Source of the DNA: Smittium mucronatum | Lineage: Eukaryota > Kickxellomycota > Harpellomycetes > Harpellales > Legeriomycetaceae | NCBI GenBank assembly: GCA_001953115.1 | Contig: LSSL01002610.1 | Span: forward strand, 1 to 54,756 | Reading direction: 5' to 3' | Length of the DNA stretch: 54,756 nt | Shown here: piece by piece, positions 9,261 to 22,149 of the stretch | Layout of the letters: every line of letters begins with the position of its first letter | Numbering within the stretch: position 1 is the first letter of the stretch | The notes under the pieces: model-generated | Databases searched by the model: none | The model's input: the letters and a program-made list of their open reading frames with translations, nothing else | Told to the model about the DNA's origin: nothing | Made by a program: the position numbers and the translations under genes

Positions 9261-11399
9261 TTAAAAGCCACGACTAGCATATCCAATAATCACACTGGTG
9301 TTGTTTTTTGGGAAATATGGACGCATTTTATCTGATATTTACAGGAAAATATCTAAATTATTCCCTAAAAACTTCATTAAATATACGTATCCAATTGTGG
9401 TTTTTTTTCTAAATAGATAAACACTTTTCCACACAGAATCCATAAGCAGTAGAGAAAAAAATAATTAAAATCAACCCCTGCGGGCTTATATTTATATTTT
9501 ACTGGTATTATTTCTATATTATGAGTGATATATCTACCTGTATAAGTTTCCGCGGTCAGCGTTGCGCTAAATCAAAATATTTCTATATCTAGAAACTCAA
9601 GAATTAATGAAATAACACTCTATATACTCAGTTAGTATATATAACAGCATATATTATCCAATTTTGGCTTTGTCGGAACTATCTTCAAAGACTAGCTAGA
9701 TTTCTTTTCTAGCTCTATGTTTTTTATTTGAAGTGATATTAATAAATTAACACCCCTTGAAATGTATAATTAAAAATTTTTCGCCTTGTCCGCAAAATAA
9801 CGAAAGTTCCATATTTTGTGCACCATATTTTTTTATCTTTAATACTTGTCTGGAAAATTCCCTCTTCTGGAAGGTGGTAACTTCGGTGTCACATACCGTT
9901 TAATTATCCGCACTTCCAAGTTTTCCATCAATTTACTCAGAAATATACAGATTTTGGGCTCTTGTATAATCCAGCTTATTCTTAAAAAATTTTGCAATAA
10001 ATAAGCAGGCTTTTATTTATTCATATATAATCAAAATATCTTCCAAATAAGTTTTATTTTTTTCTATTTTTATCTTTCCCAATTTATTGCTGGCTTTGGG
10101 ATCATTTTTAATCTCGTTAGAATTAAATTTATCTCCAAATTCATGAAAAAAAACTTTTAGTTGAAGTTTATACACTTAAACTACAGTATTTCTTGAAGAT
10201 GTGGCTATACAGCGTGTGAAATAATTTTGCTTTCTGTATGAGCCTGGTCATAAAGTCTTTTCCGAATAATCTTTCGGATAAACTTATTTATAGTTTCACT
10301 TGTTTTAATATTAGTTCGATTTACTGAGATAAATAATCGTTCTCATACTCCCCCTCTTTTTTTGGCTATAATTAAGATATTTGAGTAAAACCATTGCGAG
10401 TGAGCATAAAATTCCATTGTTCTCTTAATTGAAAAAGATTCAGATACATGCTCCATAATTATAAGATATTATTCTAACTCAATGCTTCCTAAATTTTGAT
10501 ATGAACTCAACCGTTCGAAACTTTACATAAAAGATAATCTTGAGTACGGAATTCATTGTTTTTTGAGCCCGTGTGCTGTTAGAGAACAAATAAAAATATA
10601 TCTGGAAGGATTGGGTGTGATATACTACTTGAAACATCTAGATAGAAAAATATTTTGGTTTTAGGTATTTCTTAGCTTTTAAATAAGATTTATCATGGTT
10701 TTAATTAAAAAATTTGTACCCATTGTGATTCTGCTGAAAGTTTTGCTAACCATAAATTTTTTTTTACAATTATAAAATCGTGTCCTTGAAAACTTTCTAT
10801 TTCTGATTTGATTATTTAGTTTCAGATCACTCTCAAGAAGCTCAATGTAATTTTGAACATCAATTAGGAAATCACTGGTTGAACCCCTCATTAATTACCT
10901 ATCTCTTGATATATATGTATCTGAGTACAGTCTCTACTGTCTAATTTTTGTTAAAAGTTTACCAATTCCAGCAGAAGTATTTCAAGTTGTTCTTAAATTT
11001 TACAACTTTTTTATTTTGTAAAAATCTATCACTGTTTAAAATATTCATATTACCAGAAATTTAATGGGGTTTCAAGCAATCTAACTTTCTTAGGATTTAT
11101 AAGTTGCATCCCATTTCTTTAACTCTGATTTCTACAAAGCTTATTTGTGCATCTGTGGTTGATAATTCATAGCTATGACTCTGGGTCTTATGTATAGATA
11201 AATGTAATTATGAACTTCGAACATCCGAGTCTTGAATAATTTTTTCTATAGCTCAGAAATATTCTTGGTAAGAGCATCATAGACCTCCGATTAGTTTTTC
11301 TGGGACTCTCTATAATACAAAAATAACCACGAGTGGACTGTGGTGATTTTTTTTTTTGAACTGAATCACTAAAAAACCTCGGGTACTTTATTTTGTGGG
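9261..11399. other. Unassigned AT-rich DNA
   Basis: No intact gene or RNA gene was found. A minus-strand open stretch at 10679-10891 and a patch near 9830-9990 (reading KLPPSRRGNFPDKY) have some protein-like composition. They may be mobile-element debris but carry no diagnostic motif. Confidence 0.35.
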
Positions 11400-11435
11400 T
11401 ATTTATTTATCATATATAAATATTAGATGAAAATA

Positions 11436-11477
11436 GAATAAAAATACAATAAAAATACAATAAAAATACAATAAAAG
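11436..11477 (-). repeat. 11-bp tandem repeat at the LINE 3' tail
   Basis: Three consecutive copies of AAAAATACAAT (11440, 11451, 11462) plus partial units. On the minus strand this is a T-rich simple repeat at the 3' end of the LINE relic, a common form of LINE tail. Confidence 0.7.
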
Positions 11478-12619
11478 AGAAATAATAAATAAAATTTTGT
11501 CCCGCTTTCATTTGTCACTCTAGAGGCCCCGTACCTACTGGTAATCAGCTCAATGGGGCTTTTGACCCACATATACCTTCTAGTATAGTCAATCTAGCAA
11601 CAAAAATGCAGTCCAAAATCTTCTCTATCCCCAACTCAATATCCCGTTCAGCTGAACCAGAAAGGAGCTGAACTGTATATTTTTTATACCCCCCCCCACA
11701 AAGGGTTATCCAACTGGTTACGTTCTAACTTCATTGTACGAAAGTATTCGCCTTTTACGACTATTTCAGGTTAATTCAGCTATAAATCTTCTAATCTAAT
11801 TTTTTCTAACTGATTTCCATGATGAAAACTCATTAGGATATGATCTGTGGTTACATGCGGTTTTCTTCCGCAATAAGAACAAAAACTTCTAACTTTTCAG
11901 CTATTATTTTCATGTTTTCCTGTTTATGCGACTTTCAAAAACTGTTAATTCTCATATCCAAACTTCTTGAAGACCAAGCCTTACTTCTGGATGCATTGCC
12001 TGTAAGATTATCATGCCTCCTTTTTTTTGATGCTCCTCTGAATTTCCCATTGGTTAGTTTTAGTGCGATTATTTTTCGGTTTTATATTGACCAATGAGAT
12101 GAAATTTTGTCCTTTTTCACCAATAATGCAGTATTTTTTGATCCAGCATGAGCAGTAGTGATCCATTTGGACTTTTTCGCAGTTTTTGGGTGATCAGCCA
12201 TTTCAGATATTCACTTCTTTGATGTTTTCGATTTATAATATTCTTGATCTGATGCTGTTCTTGTTTTTATAAACACCAAGTCGGTTCTAGGTGACATTTT
12301 TACCTACTTTTGCAACCAATATCAGTTGCTATATCGATAAATTATTGGTTTGGTTTGAATCTGGCTTCACTCATTCCAAAAATTTATTCACCATAACAGA
12401 AAATCTGACTGATAACTGTGTTATTAGATATAAAATTTAGTGAATTAACACATCTTTTCTGCTTAAAAATCCATAAGCTACAAAAAAATGCTTTTTGAAA
12501 TTTACCCTTGCTGTTTTTTACAGTATTTGAGGCATTTTATTTACTGTTCATTTTATAGCCCAGATACGTGTATTGATTTTATATTCAAATATTTTTCCTT
12601 TTAAGAGTCATTTCTGTTC

Positions 12620-13060
12620 CAGAATTGCAATTAACTGCCATTATTCCGCATTTAGCTGCAATAATTGATATTTCCAAAGTATCCAACAATTCAGTATTAC
12701 GCTCAAAAAAATTCGGAGATTTTCAGCTCAATAAGTCGACAAAGCCACTTCAGCAAACATTAGCTCAGGAACTCTCTCTGATAGACCAGGGACCACCAAT
12801 ATTAGGAAACCCTGTATAATATCGTTGATATAGAAATTAAATATAATTGGTGATATTGGGGATCCTTGGCACAATCCAAAAAAGTATTTCGACTTATTAA
12901 AAATATTGATTCAGACTCTGAATGCTAATTTTGGCTCATAGTATAATCCACCAACAATATTGGGTAATTTTCCACCGATACCAATAGACCGTAATTTTTG
13001 TATCATAGCTCGGTGAGTGACCCTATCATAAGCTTTACTGTTTTCAATATAGCTTTCAAG
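12620..13060 (-). pseudogene. LINE reverse transcriptase remnant
   Basis: Minus-strand motifs in order: ENSKAYDRVTHRAMIQKLR near 12985-13048 (palm A box, F-x-KAYDRV type), GIGGKLPNIVGGLYYEPK, then GLCQGSPISPIIFNFYIND near 12820-12878 (box B, RQGdPlSPllF type), then LMFAEVALSTY near 12735-12766, where the catalytic FADD box reads FAEV. Further pieces with a CGIMAVNC block follow to about 12620. This is the enzyme that would copy element RNA at a nicked target. Loss of the DD pair and the frame breaks make it inactive. Confidence 0.7.
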
Positions 13061-14099
13061 GTTTCTAAATTATTCACTTTTCTTCTTTTAACTATTTCGT
13101 AAAAAATCGCAGCTTGAGCAACACACTTTTCAAAATTCCGAAAATTTGCTTTTTCTTAGTGAGAATTTTGAATTTTCTGTATAGCTTGGCTAATTTTGAG
13201 GCTATTATTTTCCTAAAAATTTAATCAGTGTAAAAATTAGATAAACTCCTCTAGAATTATTAGGATCCTCAAGCATCCTTTTTTCAGTACTGGGACCACC
13301 AGACTATTTGTAATAGATTTTGGTATCTCTCCAGAATTTTACATAACTTAAATTATTTTGTATATCAGTTTAGCTAGATTCGAAGTGCGAAAACTCTTTG
13401 AAATTTTTTTTCTAAAATTTGCTAGAAACTCCGTCAATCCCAGAAGCCCTGTTATTTAGTGCATCCCCACATACCTTAATTTTATCTCTCTAGTTGAAAT
13501 TATTGCCGCATTATGGAAAATATTCGATTTTATTGGTGCAGTGGATTCCCGTTTTTCTGAGTTCCGGCAGTTTCCTATAGTATATTTGGCTATTTTATTG
13601 AAATAACTATTCCTTTTTTTTTTCTCAGAATTTTCAGTGATCATATTTTTGTTCTTGTCACGGATAATTCCATTTTCTACACTCTGTAATCTTCTCCCTG
13701 AACTTTGTTTGATTGAGATAAATTATTTTTTAGAGTCATTATTAACTGAATTTTCGGCAAATAATTTCATTTTACACTTATATTGCGATTTTCTGTCAGC
13801 TTATGCTGACTTTTTTGCTGATATTTCGAAATTAATATAAACCGTAATATTTCTTTTGTCTTGGCTTAATTTCTTGAATTTTCCTCTGCTCCTTCTTATT
13901 TTAATCGATGTAAGATTGGTTAAAATAGTTTCCTGTTTATCTTCAGGGAATTTTATTGCTTTTAAATTCTCATATTCATCCTAAATATTTTTATCCAACC
14001 CTTTGCACAATTGATTCAAGTCCAAATTTTTATTGGCTAATATCGTAAACCTATTTCTAGAGACGAATAATCTTCAGATAAACTACTTTTTCTGGTTTC

Positions 14100-14790
14100 T
14101 GTTATTTTCTTTTTCTTAGGAACTTCCAAGTCAGCGAAATTCCATTCGGATATTATAGGCACATGATCAGATAAATCCGCTGACTTGTCTAAAGTACATT
14201 TATTTGATCTAAAATCAAATCCAGAATAGAATATGCGATTGATTATTCTTCCACTGTATTTTTATTCCACCTAAAACCAATATAATTTGTAAATTTTGCA
14301 CTTCGTAATACAGATAAAAGTTTTAATGTGAAATTATTTTCTGTAATTGAGTCCATGTACAATCACAAATCACAAATTGGTGTTTGATATTTTTTGTTGG
14401 GTTTTTTAAATTAATCACAAGTTAAAAATTTGATCTCTTTTTTATGGTTACTGATCCAGGTATATGAAAATTGGTAATTGGTATTTGAAACTTTTTGCCA
14501 TAAGTTGATTTTCCTGTGATAATTATAGCTAAACATGTTGGGATCGATTTAAATTTGCTTATATCCAAGCCTGGTTTATTTCTAACACCCAATAGGTGCC
14601 TTTTTTCACATTTAGTAAAACCTAATTTTTATTTGATACAAGTATATACGGAAATTAGGCATCTAGATTTTTTTTACTAAAAAATATTTCTTGGCACGCG
14701 ATAATTTCAGAGCATCTGTATTTTTTAAGTTTCAGTTGCTCTTTTATTACTTTTATCCGGAATATATTAAACTTCATTATGCTTATTTTT
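14100..14790 (-). pseudogene. LINE endonuclease remnant
   Basis: The N-terminal part near 14690-14790 reads EIIACQEIFF, like the AClQEt box of APE-type LINE endonucleases. The C-terminal part near 14140-14220 reads SADLSDHVPIISEWNF, the SDH-P-I box that closes this domain. Frames between them are broken. It would nick target DNA to prime reverse transcription. Confidence 0.6.
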
Positions 14791-15200
14791 CCTTGATTGA
14801 AATATTTCTTTACCACTAATTTTTCGTTTTTTCATCTTCGTTAATAATCGATCATTTTTGGTTTTTTTACATCTAATTTTTACATTTCTTGATTTTTCTA
14901 GCCTAATATACCGCTCTTTCGAAAAATTAAGTTAATAATATTATTTTGTGCAATTTCATATCTCCAATCATTTTTTCTCCATTTTTTTTTATAAACCGAG
15001 AGATTTTGTTCAACTGTGGGTGTGATATTGAGAATAGCGTCTTTTATTGTACTTATTTTGAGTTCTTGTGCATCGAAGACGAGAAATTTATTATTGTTTT
15101 ATTTTTCCAGGGTCAAAAACCTCGGGCGCTTGGTTCAATATTAATGCTAGCCTAAAATTCTCCAGAGTAAAACTAAGACTGATTTCTGTAATTAATTTTT

Positions 15201-15699
15201 ATTGATCTTCTATTTGTGCTTTAATATTTTATTTTTGAAATTATCCTAAATTATTTTTGGTTTAAGTATTTAAAAATAAAAGTTATTTTATATGTTGAGG
15301 AAAAAAAAAATGATTTTCCAATTATTCATACTTTCAGACTCAGAATAGTCTTCAGTTTCTCATTACCTGTTAAGATGGTTGTGGTGTGGGGGGTGGTAAA
15401 TTGAGGATGCTTGATACATACTGGTTCACTGTCTAAAAATTTTATGATAGAATTTAAAATATGTGGAAAAAGGGGTATGATACTGATAGTTTATATTAAA
15501 TTATAAAATATATAAAGCTATCCAAAGGTTAAAACAAAGAAAAATAATTTCCAATTTTCTAATATCCGTTAAATCATATTTTTTTCCGATTCTCATTTCT
15601 TTTCACCATGAATTTCTTTTCCCTGAAATTTTTAAATATTTCTATTTATAATTATACTTGAAAATATTTTCTATATAGTATAAAATTTTAATTATAGTA
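15201..15699. other. Unassigned AT-rich spacer between LINE and Ty3 relics
   Basis: No gene was found. The sequence is A/T-rich without coding pattern and ends at the LTR-like repeat near 15700. Confidence 0.4.
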
Positions 15700-15966
15700 T
15701 TATTAAATTTTAATTTTATTGTACCTGAAAGAGGATGTGTATTCAATCTCAAATCGAATTCACATTTATATAGTTATATAGTTAAAAATTCAAAATTAAA
15801 ATTTATTTCTTTATTGGATTAATATATATTAAATTTAATAGTCCAGTAAAATTCTTTCTACCAAAAATCATAGAAGGAAAAAATGGATTTTATGAATTTA
15901 GATGAGTCAGTGAATTTTATTGGATAAAATAAATATTATTTTGGTATATGCACCATTCTTCACCAA
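15700..15966 (-). repeat. LTR-like repeat, left copy
   Basis: It aligns with 20725-20985 in direct orientation. Shared blocks in order are TACCTGAAAGAGGA / TACCTGAGAGAAGA, CAGTAAAATT, AAAATCATAG, and a TTGGTATATG / TTGATATATG block near the right edge. The copies are much diverged and the exact ends are uncertain. Confidence 0.5.
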
Positions 15967-16179
15967 TTCAGAATTTTTATCTCAGATGACAGATTTTACT
16001 TTAATAAAACACTTTAAGATCCAGTTTTAAAAAGTGGATTACGCTTCTAGTATCGCTCTATTAAATAGAGGTACATTTTCAACTTAACTTCATACATTAT
16101 ATCTAAACTCACAGATAAATATATGATAGTTACAGCTCCTTTGTTTTCAATTATGGTGATAGAAAATTACACTTCCCGT

Positions 16180-17180
16180 ATTGCAAAAAAACTATATTTT
16201 GGTAATCATAATTCCTTAAAACCATATCCCCAATATTTAATTGATGCTCAGAGACGTCTTCTTTGTAATTAATTTCCATCAGCATTTTTTCATACTTTTT
16301 TTCTATACCCACAGTTTATTATTTCCTCCAGATCAGCGTTGAAGTAAGAAACTGTTTCTATCATTGCCTTTTTGATGCCATAATCATTGATTCTAATTCC
16401 CCAGGTATTTTTAAAGGTTATTTCCTGCTCAATCAGAAATTACGGCTGGCTTAGACCTATGGATACATTCTTTAAGGTTTTTATTTCCAAGAGCACCATC
16501 AGTATATAACTGTTTCAATGCTCTATTTATTATGAAAATTTTTTTCAAGAATTATTTAAGTTTGATTATGTATTTTTACCTGCCTATTAGATTGGGGTCT
16601 AATGTTTTTTTAGGAGAATGATTTATACCTTATGATTACTATAATTTTGGATATATTAGACAGATAATTCTAGTATATATCTACTTTTATCTGATCTCTT
16701 ACTCCAGAATTTTGAACTTCTTCAACTAAAAGTAAATTTATCGCGTTTTTGGACTGAGTTTTTTTATCGGAATTGAAAATATTTCATTTCTCAAAGTAAT
16801 CAATTGCTTACATTTTTTTTTTTTCATTTTTGGTTACGATTGATTGTCAATACTACTTCTAAGATGATTATTTTTAAATTCATCATTGCAAGTATTGGAA
16901 CCAATTATTTCCTTCTATCTTTAAAACCGTAAAACCATATTCATATCTTGCATATGCTAACTATTTCATCAATAACTAGTGAGATCAGAACTGATGTAAA
17001 TATTTACTCTCACATTTTTTTAAATTTCATTTTTGTTCTCTTCATGTATTTATCTTATAACTTTTTCTCTATTTTTTTCGTTTATAGCTAGGCATTTCCC
17101 TTTTTTTTGATTTTTTGAACAGTGTAAATGCCTAAATACTTATGGCTTAAATTGAATTCTTAGTTTTTCTCTCATTTTAA
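16180..17180 (-). pseudogene. Ty3/gypsy integrase remnants
   Basis: Near 17040-17180 the minus strand reads pieces such as EKNREKVIRYIHEENKNEI, resembling the region ahead of the integrase zinc-binding HHCC domain. Near 16180-16260 it reads EHQLNIGDMVLRNYDYQN, resembling the C-terminal chromatin or DNA-binding module (fkvGDlVLr type) of gypsy integrases. The DDE catalytic core could not be read with confidence. Confidence 0.55.
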
Positions 17181-17260
17181 AGTTTTTTGAGTATTTTTTT
17201 CATCTTTTGAAGAAATTCTATAATATTTTTATCTTTTAATAAGTCTATTCGAAAAATATT

Positions 17261-18180
17261 TTATTCCTTAATTACATTGGGTATATATTTGTTTCTTCTA
17301 CTCAGGCAATCAGCAGAGTTGTATTTTTCGGGTCTGTAAACTAGTCCAAAAAAAAAAAAAAGACTGAGTTGGCTGCTCAATTTATATAGTCGACCTATGG
17401 GCTTTCTTGATATATATTTTACAAGAGCAGAATATTTGGTAATTATGTTAAATCTATTTCCCACAGAATAATGTTTGTAAATTTATCTCTTAATCTCTCT
17501 ATATTTACTGAGACTAATTTTTCTAGTTTTTATTCAGCATTGTGTTTTCAAAAGCAATCAGATTTTTGATATTGACTATTTTTTAAGATAATATTTCACC
17601 CAAAACCTTATTACTGGAAAAAATTGTGGCCATAAATAGGAACTCCTGGTTTAGAATGGCTAGTAATGGCTTATAAAAAATAAATTTTTAGTGAGTTAGC
17701 AGCCGAGCTAAAACATTAATAAATTTTCAAAAACTAATTTTTTTTAATGAAATTGTAAAAGAGACTGCTATTTTTCTGTAACCTCTTATTTATCCTCTGA
17801 AATAGCCCATAATTCCCAGAAAATATTTCGGTTTTTTGATGTTAGAAGTATTTTTTATCTTTATCATCCATTTGACTTTATCCTGATTATTTGCAACTCC
17901 AAGATTGTATACGTTGTGTACCAAATATTTTAAAAAAAGATTACTATTTTTTTTTTCAATTTAAGAGAATCTTTTTTGCTTTAGTATATAAAAAATTAAT
18001 TCAAGTTACGTAAGTTTTCCTCCTCATTTTTTGAAAAAAATGAAAAAATATCTCTAAAAACCGTCATTAAATTCCACAGATACGGACCCAGCACCCTTCT
18101 CATTAGTCTTTGAAGTTTCAACGGGCTGTCATATGTCTGAAAAAGATTAATTAATGAAAATTTAACCCCTAAACTGGGTA
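17261..18180 (-). pseudogene. Ty3/gypsy RNase H remnants
   Basis: Near 18050-18140 the minus strand reads GAGSVSVEFNDGF and then FFQKMRRKTYVT, like the GAvL-Q and FFSKKL---E-nY boxes of gypsy RNase H. At 17464-17261 a 67-codon open stretch contains SRKPIGRLYKL and then GLVYRPEKYNSADCLSRRN, matching the end of RNase H (iiYRpGk-N-vADaLSR). Between them the frames are lost. Confidence 0.6.
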
Positions 18181-20724
18181 TTATATTCAGTTAATATCTG
18201 ATTTTTTTGTAGGTACTGACTAAAATACGTTTTTTGTGCCCAAATCAATTTATATTTTAGATAAAAAAATGCTTCAAATACTTATTCCACTTTTTATAGT
18301 GGGTAATTATATTTTCACTTCATTTAAATTAAATTAATCTCATCATATCCGTATGCATAAAACCTTTTTTTTTCACAAAAAAATTGGTACACCAGTAGGA
18401 TTGGCGCTTTTCAACTATTTTTTGGGCTCCATTTCTTTCATTTCTTTCTTGAAATTTTTTTAATAAGACTAAAACTCTTTATGAATAAATTTTTATCTTC
18501 TTGGCTTACCCTGTATAAATTTCATGTTCAGCAGGATTTTTCAGAGTAAGGTAGCTTAAGTAACCCAAAAAAAATCCTCTGAAACTAAAATGAGTGAATA
18601 AAATTTTATTGGTGGATCTTCTCAATTGATATTATTTCTCTCAACTGCTACGCAGATATTTCTAATTTATATCAAACACGTTTATTTAGAGATTTTTTAT
18701 TTATTATTAATGTCACATCTAAATCGATTGATTATAATATCATCTATTTAGGCTTAATATCTAATATTGCTTTGAATTTTCCAAAAAAAACGGGCTGCAA
18801 GTTTTGGTATCGATTTTTAAATTTTCAATTAAAACAGTGTATAAGAGTTTTTGCAATATAAGGAGCTAATAGTAACAGAATAATTTTCCCCAAATTATAT
18901 TTTGAAAACGATCAGCAACTATTATTACATGTTTAGAAATATGATAGACTATAAGCCCCAATTAATTGGTGAGATAATCTGATATTTCCGAGCATACTGC
19001 TTCAGTGTATAAAATTTAACAGTTTTTTTTTTAAATACAGCAATAAGTCCTATGCAGTTTTTATTTTTCTGCTCCCAAAATATTAATATACTTACTTTCA
19101 GTATTTCAATCTTTTTACATGATACCATGAGCTATTTTCGGATACTTGGCAATACTTGAAGGGGTTTAGAGATTCATAAATCAGCTCTAAATCGGACGGG
19201 CTTCTGTTAAAAAAATAAGATGATTTAGACCCTGAGTTGTGAATTTATAAATTTTTTCTTCATTAAATTCTAGGTCGAGGGTATTCACGAGATAGTTTTG
19301 CTTTAAAGGATTCCTTGCTTTTGATATTTTCGTCTGAAATGGATGGAGGTAGATTTTTTTCCTCAGAGTAAATTAAAATTTCTACAATAGCAAAACTTTC
19401 TATTTCAATACATCTAATTACAAAGATTTATAGTATTATTTTGAACTTTAATCTGCTTGTGAATATATACTTGATTTTTTGGCTAACCTCTTTTAATTAA
19501 CAGTTCAGTTCTGTGGCTTTTTTTTAGCACAATTATTCCATTTATATTACCGATTTTTTTTGGTACAATTAGTTGAATGTTATTATGCTGAATGTGCTAT
19601 CTATTATTTTTATTACATTTTTTAAAATAAATAGGCTAATTTCATAGAATTTCTAGAAAATTCTCTCTATTTAATCACTTTTTTATGAAAATACTTGGTT
19701 CTTTGGGATTTTTTGCTTGTTTTTATTTTATCTCAAGATCATTATTATTATTTCTAACAGATTTGATCTCCAATTTTTGGCTTCTGACCCCAAAACTTTC
19801 TTTTTTTAAAATTTTTATACATTTTTTATTAAGAAACAAGCTTAACTTTTCTTTTGAATTTGTAAATTTGCCGAGTTTAATAAATTCGAAAGTTTCACAA
19901 TAATTTTTATGGAATATCAATATATGTAGAATATTGTATTAGATCATTATATGCATTTTATATCCCTTTTTCTTCTAAGAATTTTTTTTTAAAATTAAAT
20001 TATAAATATTATCCATTTATTCTCTACGGTATTATTTCCTTTTTACCAAATAAATAGCTTTCCGTCCAAAAAAAAAATAAAGATATTCGACTGCTTTTAC
20101 ATCTGACCAATTGCGGGTCTTTTGTAAAACCCCATATTTTTCTCGCTATCTTTCTGCTCTTCGTCATTTTTAAGCATAAAAATTCTCGGTAATAGGGATC
20201 GAGATCCAAAAATTTGTTTAGGTTCAATTTTTGGATTAGCGGGTGGAATTTTTTAAACTTTCTAAAAATTCTTCTAATAATATATAAGTCAATTTTCTAA
20301 GCTTTCGGATGCTAAATTGAAATTGAAGAGAAAACAGAATGAAGAAGCTGATTCAAATAGTGGGGGAAAAAATTCTAAAAATCTAGTCAGTGAAGGTTGG
20401 AATGAAGAATCTTAAATTTTAGAGTGTGAGATAATAGTTAAAAAAAAACTAAGAGGCTTTAAGATCATTTCACATATATTCAATCTGTCTGAGAAATGAC
20501 TATTCTAGAGATGATGATTCGAATCAAAAAAATTATTTTCAACATATATGGTCAGTACCAGACGTAATGAAGCTTCTAACACTTTTTGAGAGCGGGAAAA
20601 ATATTTGAAAGCGATAGGGTTGTTATTTTGTTTGCTTTGATCGGATTTATCTGCTAAATATATAGCCAGTTATGAATAAATTAAAGATGTTTACTAATGA
20701 GTATAAGATTTAAATGTTTTATTA

Positions 20725-20985
20725 TTTAAATGTAATTTAATTATACCTGAGAGAAGAATTAAATTCAATAACAAATAAAATACACATTTTTTTAGTCAAA
20801 ATTTTAAAACGAAAATGTATTTTCTTATATAGACTAAAATAATATAAATTTTTATAATACAGTAAAATTAATTCTGCAAAAAATCATAGGATGAAAAAAG
20901 TATTTTAGTGATTTTTCTGATTCAGTTAATATTTTCGGATATACCATATAATTATTTTGATATATGAAGCAAAATCCATACCCAA
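20725..20985 (-). repeat. LTR-like repeat, right copy (5' LTR of the minus-strand element)
   Basis: Direct-orientation partner of 15700-15966. It shares TACCTGAGAGAAGA, the ACAGTAAAATTAATTCTGC block, AAAATCATAGGATGAAAAAA and TTGATATATGAAGC with small indels. The two copies are separated by 4.7-5.0 kb of Ty3-type pol debris. Confidence 0.5.
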
Positions 20986-22149
20986 CTAAGTTCAAAGTTT
21001 TGACTAATTTAATCGATTAATTTGTTAATATTTCAGATTAAATCAATCCAATTGATCACCGAATGGATGAGGGGAAATTGACTGAGACAAAGATCAAACC
21101 AGAATGGGTTATGCATATCATAAATCCACCTCGGTTCTACCGCTAGATGAGAGTAATAATAATTATTTGTTTAAAAGAATGATATTGTAAAAAATAGTAT
21201 TTTTAATTAAATAACTGGGTAATTTCCCATTTTCTATTTAAATCTCATTATTTTTAGGAAGTTAAACTTTACTGAGGTAGGAAGCTATTAGTAATTTACT
21301 CTGAAATTCCTTTATTTATTTATATTTATTTTTTTGCCTTTACTTTGCCATTTTATTGAATCTTTCTTATATTAATTTAAAAAATATTGGTGAAAATCAT
21401 TATAATTAAATAACATATATATATAATATATACTAACACAAAATCGGTAATAATGTTAACAATAAAAAAAAATACATGCGAAAAATTCACACGGCGAAAA
21501 ATTTTCAATAAAAATTAAAAGATTACGGATATATAATAGTAAAATATAATTGAAATTTGTTTTATGTTTTCGGCAATCAAAACATAACAGTTAGATTAGT
21601 GTCTTCCTCAAAATCATGGAAAATTGTATAAGATAAGGAAATTTCAGATTATTCTAAAAAATAATAATCTAGAATCTAATTTTCACCTGTCATTTTTTTT
21701 ACTATATTTCGAGTATTTTTCTCAAAAAAACCTTAACTTTTTTGTATTAAATTTTTTTATTTTAGTTTATTTGGAGATTTCATATACGAAAACGAATCTA
21801 TAAATATTTGAAATTTATTTTCTAATGTAAAAAAGTCAAATTTTAATTAAAAAGTTCTTTCTTTATAATAATTTACAAGAAATTGAGATATTAATAAAGC
21901 TTCAAAATAAAAATAAAAAAACAAAATATTATTTATAATATAATAAGGGTAATTTTAATTTTATTCTTTTTGGAAAACAAAGTTTTTTTTATAATAATTA
22001 TTATTTAAATATGAATAATTGGACATAAGAATATTTCACTGTTGAGAATAAAAATGAGCATAGAAAAATAAAGATAACAAATATTTTACAGAAATACACT
22101 TTTATCGATTATTACTGCAAAAAAATTTTCTTCTAGCTGTAATGCTGTC
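20986..22149. other. AT-rich intergenic DNA
   Basis: No gene was found. The stretch is dominated by A/T runs, including a TATATATATAATATATA tract near 21415-21432. Confidence 0.45.

Larger units (their letters stand above)
11400..15200 (-). mobile_element. LINE (non-LTR retrotransposon) relic, minus strand
   Basis: In minus-strand order it shows possible ORF1 debris (about 15160-14850), an apurinic-type endonuclease (about 14790-14100), a reverse transcriptase (about 13060-12620) and a 3' end with an A/T tail containing 11-bp tandem repeats near 11436-11477. Stops and frameshifts occur throughout. The endonuclease-then-RT order, the absence of LTRs and the repeated tail fit a LINE. The clade is not resolved; an L1/CRE-like or Jockey-like fungal family are both possible. 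Confidence 0.7.
15700..20985 (-). mobile_element. Ty3/gypsy-like LTR retrotransposon relic, minus strand
   Basis: Minus-strand remnants occur in Ty3 order: a possible gag fragment near 20230-20020, an RNase H start near 18170-17990, the RNase H end at 17464-17261, the integrase N-terminal region near 17180-17040 and the integrase C-terminal module near 16330-16180. RNase H preceding integrase is the Ty3/gypsy order. The block is flanked by two diverged direct repeats (about 15700-15966 and 20725-20985). Total span is about 5.3 kb, normal for the superfamily. All frames are broken. Confidence 0.6.
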
